This document shows, one piece after another, positions 62,305 to 64,000 of a stretch of DNA of 64,000 nucleotides (its first letter is position 1; each line of letters starts with the position of its first letter). The notes beneath the pieces are model-generated. The model ran no database searches. It had not been told where the DNA came from and saw only the letters and a list, made by a program, of their open reading frames with translations. The translations under genes were made by a program, and so were the position numbers. The DNA is taken from assembly GCF_947488185.1 (NCBI RefSeq), contig NZ_CANKYM010000002.1:930001-994000 (forward strand), in the 5' to 3' direction. This DNA is from an uncultured Roseobacter sp. Its GTDB lineage: Bacteria > Pseudomonadota > Alphaproteobacteria > Rhodobacterales > Rhodobacteraceae.

Positions 62305-63072
62305 TCACTGTCCGGGCGCCACTTTAGTGGCGCGCGCATCCGCCCGTTCCCACGCGTCTTCCCAGTGGTCAGTGATCCAGTCGTCAACTGGAACCGCCAG
62401 CGTCGTCGGGTTTTCGCTGCCAATGCGCCCCACGATCACGCCGACGAGATGCCAGTCGCCATCAACTTGCGCCAGAACCGGACCTCCGGAGTTGCCACTC
62501 ACGACTTCGCAATCGATGACGATCACATCGTGGTCATCTTCCGGGATCACAGGGCAGTTGAACCGACCGGCAAGCCGTTCCTTCCCACCACGGTTGTAGC
62601 CCATCAAGGCCAGAGGTCCGCTGATCTGCCGGTCCGGCTGGAACAGGGGGAGCGGGGTGACCAGATCTGCGGGCAAGGGCGTGTCCAGCCGCAGAACCGC
62701 CACATCGTATTTGAACCGGGTGTTTCCTTTTGCAAACGGGTAGGCGGGATGCACATCCCTTTGCACAGAGCCGCGATAGATCGTGGCAGCATCTTGTGTT
62801 TTTCCCAAAATGAAGTGGCGCTGACGTGTCCGTTTTGCTGTACCACCTGCGCAATGCGCTGCCGTCAGCACGAGATCGGGCGCGATCAGCGTGCCCGTGC
62901 AGGTCGCCGATTTTTCGGGGCTGGTGCTATTAATCCCCCCAACGGCCAACCAAAGCGCGCGCTCTGCCGGATCCAGAGCAGGCAGGGGGGCCGCAAGGAG
63001 GGGCGCGGCAAACCCGATTGCGCAGGCTAGGATTCCTCCCAGAATTGCGCTGGTTTCTGTCCCGTTTGCCAT
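62305..63072 (-). CDS. Exported trypsin-like serine protease
   Basis: Protease of 255 residues with a signal peptide at about 1-28 (APLLAAP). The catalytic triad is readable: His73 in LTAAHC, Asp123 in KYDVAVLRL and Ser195 in GNSGGPVL. Disulfide-forming Cys pairs flank them (Cys58/Cys74 and Cys173/Cys188). It has no PDZ domain, so it is not a DegP type. ATG 63072 follows GGGAGATC and starts the signal peptide. It lies between serS and yajC; its substrate is unknown. Confidence 0.9.
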   Translation of the reverse strand: MANGTETSAILGGILACAIGFAAPLLAAPLPALDPAERALWLAVGGINSTSPEKSATCTGTLIAPDLVLTAAHCAGGTAKRTRQRHFILGKTQDAATIYRGSVQRDVHPAYPFAKGNTRFKYDVAVLRLDTPLPADLVTPLPLFQPDRQISGPLALMGYNRGGKERLAGRFNCPVIPEDDHDVIVIDCEVVSGNSGGPVLAQVDGDWHLVGVIVGRIGSENPTTLAVPVDDWITDHWEDAWERADARATKVAPGQ

Positions 63073-63278
63073 ATGATCTCCCAAACCTCGTATCGCGTCA
63101 CAATGGCCTGAATTGCCGGGCGCGCCAAGGGGGCGGTGACAGGCAGGATGGTGCCGGTCAGGGTCAAGCAGTATTGTGCAAAGCCTCCCTTGCAAAGCGC
63201 CGTGTGAGCCCATAGGTTCCGCCAAAATTCGCGACCTGCTTAACGCGTTGTCGCGCCCCACCCGGAAGGACCATTTTC

Positions 63279-63557
63279 ATGGAAGCGTTCGCGCAATTTG
63301 TGCCCCTCATCCTGATCTTTGCGATCATGTATTTCCTGCTGATCCGCCCGCAGCAGAAAAAAGTCAAAGAGCATCAGGCGATGGTGGCCGCGCTGCGCCG
63401 TGGGGATCAGGTGGTGACCCAGGGCGGGATCGTCGGCAAGGTGGCCAAGGTCAAGGACGACGGCGAGCTGGAACTGGAAATCGCCGAGGGCGTGAAAGTG
63501 CGCGTTGTGCAATCTACCATTGCGACCGTTGTCTCCAAGACCGAACCGGCGAAGTAA
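63279..63557 (+). CDS. yajC: Preprotein translocase subunit YajC
   Basis: Small one-helix subunit of 92 residues that supports SecDF. A helix lies at about 5-24 (FVPLILIFAIMYFLLI), then RPQQKKVKEHQAMVAALRRGDQVVTQGG in family order and the soluble domain GIVGKVAKVKDDGELELEI, quoted in parts. secD follows 34 bases downstream, as in most alphaproteobacteria. Confidence 0.95.
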   Translation: MEAFAQFVPLILIFAIMYFLLIRPQQKKVKEHQAMVAALRRGDQVVTQGGIVGKVAKVKDDGELELEIAEGVKVRVVQSTIATVVSKTEPAK

Positions 63558-63591
63558 CAACGCCTCCTGACGCGTTCGAAAAGGCGTAGAC

Positions 63592-64000
63592 ATGCTGCAA
63601 ATCGATCTTTGGAAGCGGATCACCATCTGGCTGACCTGTGCGGTGGGCCTGTGGCTTGCGATGCCCAACGCCTTCTACACGAATGTTGAAAAACACAACG
63701 ACGCGGTTCAGGCCATCGAACTGGGTGCCACCACTCTGGAAAATCTGGCGGATCAGGCGCGCTGGCCGGATTGGATGCCCTCGGGGCTGGTCAACCTCGG
63801 GCTCGATCTGCGCGGCGGCGCGCATCTGCTGGCGGAAGTGCAGGTCGAGGATGTCTACGCCGCACGGATGCAAGCGGCCTGGCCGGAAATCCGCGACAGC
63901 TTGCGCCCGGAGCGGTCAACGGTGGGCACGATCCGGCTGCAGCCCTCAGCCGATGATGAGGTGCGGGTACGCATCAGTCAGCCGGAGGGTATGCAGCGCG
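63592..64000 (+). CDS. secD: Protein translocase subunit SecD, N-terminal part
   Basis: First 136 codons of SecD, cut by the window end. The first helix is at about 8-25 (ITIWLTCAVGLWLAMPN) and the periplasmic part starts NLGLDLRGGAHLLAEV, the conserved LGLDLRGG motif of SecD. With SecF and YajC it drives late steps of protein export with the proton gradient. It follows yajC by 34 bases. The rest lies outside. Confidence 0.93.
   Translation, partial: MLQIDLWKRITIWLTCAVGLWLAMPNAFYTNVEKHNDAVQAIELGATTLENLADQARWPDWMPSGLVNLGLDLRGGAHLLAEVQVEDVYAARMQAAWPEIRDSLRPERSTVGTIRLQPSADDEVRVRISQPEGMQR

Noticed and set aside
1-64000. CRISPR arrays, rRNA genes and complete insertion sequences
   Set aside because: No regularly spaced repeats, no rRNA-like stretch and no intact transposase frame were seen; the only mobile trace is the integrase relic at dusA.

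Overview
The window is a stretch of chromosome from a marine alphaproteobacterium of the Roseobacter group (Rhodobacteraceae). The support is high G+C coding sequence, TRAP and betaine-type ABC transporters, carnitine and methylamine-type genes, a non-pyrrolysine MttB homolog, the serS / yajC-secD neighbourhood and a LexA box of the alphaproteobacterial GTTC-N7-GTTC type. The species cannot be fixed from the sequence alone. Both ends cut a gene: acs on the left and secD on the right.

Layout. 1-9.2 kb: acetyl-CoA synthetase, a DctPQM TRAP transporter, 4-hydroxybenzoate hydroxylase (pobA) whose stop interlocks with dctM, an MHYT-GGDEF-EAL c-di-GMP protein, and a small NIPSNAP/ABM pair divergent from an ArsR regulator with a palindrome at its start. 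9.8-16.4 kb: a minus-strand operon with a PLP-dependent cysteate/D-cysteine lyase-like enzyme, a periplasmic binding protein, ProV and ProW-type ABC subunits and an alpha/beta hydrolase. Upstream lie two gene relics, a LysR regulator broken over three frames and the N-terminal part of a tyrosine integrase abutting the 5' end of dusA. 16.4-25.3 kb: dusA, tauE, a 2OG-oxygenase-like gene, suhB, a rhomboid protease, putA with its divergent Lrp-type regulator, and a TPR protein. 25.3-34.6 kb: tRNA-Leu, a chemoreceptor, metG, an MFS permease, yceI, an orphan SOS-boxed imuA-like gene and a Tas-like aldo/keto reductase.

34.5-38.6 kb is a compact carnitine degradation locus: an AraC/GlxA-type regulator divergent from a beta-keto acid cleavage enzyme, a lipocalin-like lipoprotein and a carnitine dehydrogenase fused to a hotdog thioesterase. 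38.6-45.4 kb holds an EamA permease, a Nudix hydrolase, DUF983, an EF-hand protein, an ECF sigma factor with its small membrane partner and a CpxP-like protein, a PleD-like cyclase with a dead first receiver, DUF3572 and a HAD phosphatase. 45.5-52.8 kb holds an MttB-family methyltransferase, an H-NOX-like protein without the usual heme ligands overlapping an HNOBA-like/GGDEF cyclase, a DASS-type transporter with TrkA-C domains, and an exported WD40-cytochrome c fusion. 53-57.6 kb is the minus-strand run hom, glpX, recJ, tRNA-Glu. 57.7-64 kb has a TetR regulator, a small membrane protein, a reductive-dehalogenase-like protein, a 3-hydroxyisobutyrate dehydrogenase-family gene, serS, a trypsin-like protease, yajC and secD.

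The most interesting points are the apparently heme-ligand-free H-NOX/diguanylate cyclase pair, the integrase relic at dusA beside a decayed LysR gene, the pairing of a PLP lyase with a betaine-type ABC transporter, the lipocalin lipoprotein inside the carnitine operon, the lone SOS-boxed imuA, the PleD homolog lacking its phospho-acceptor aspartate and the soluble reductive-dehalogenase-like protein.
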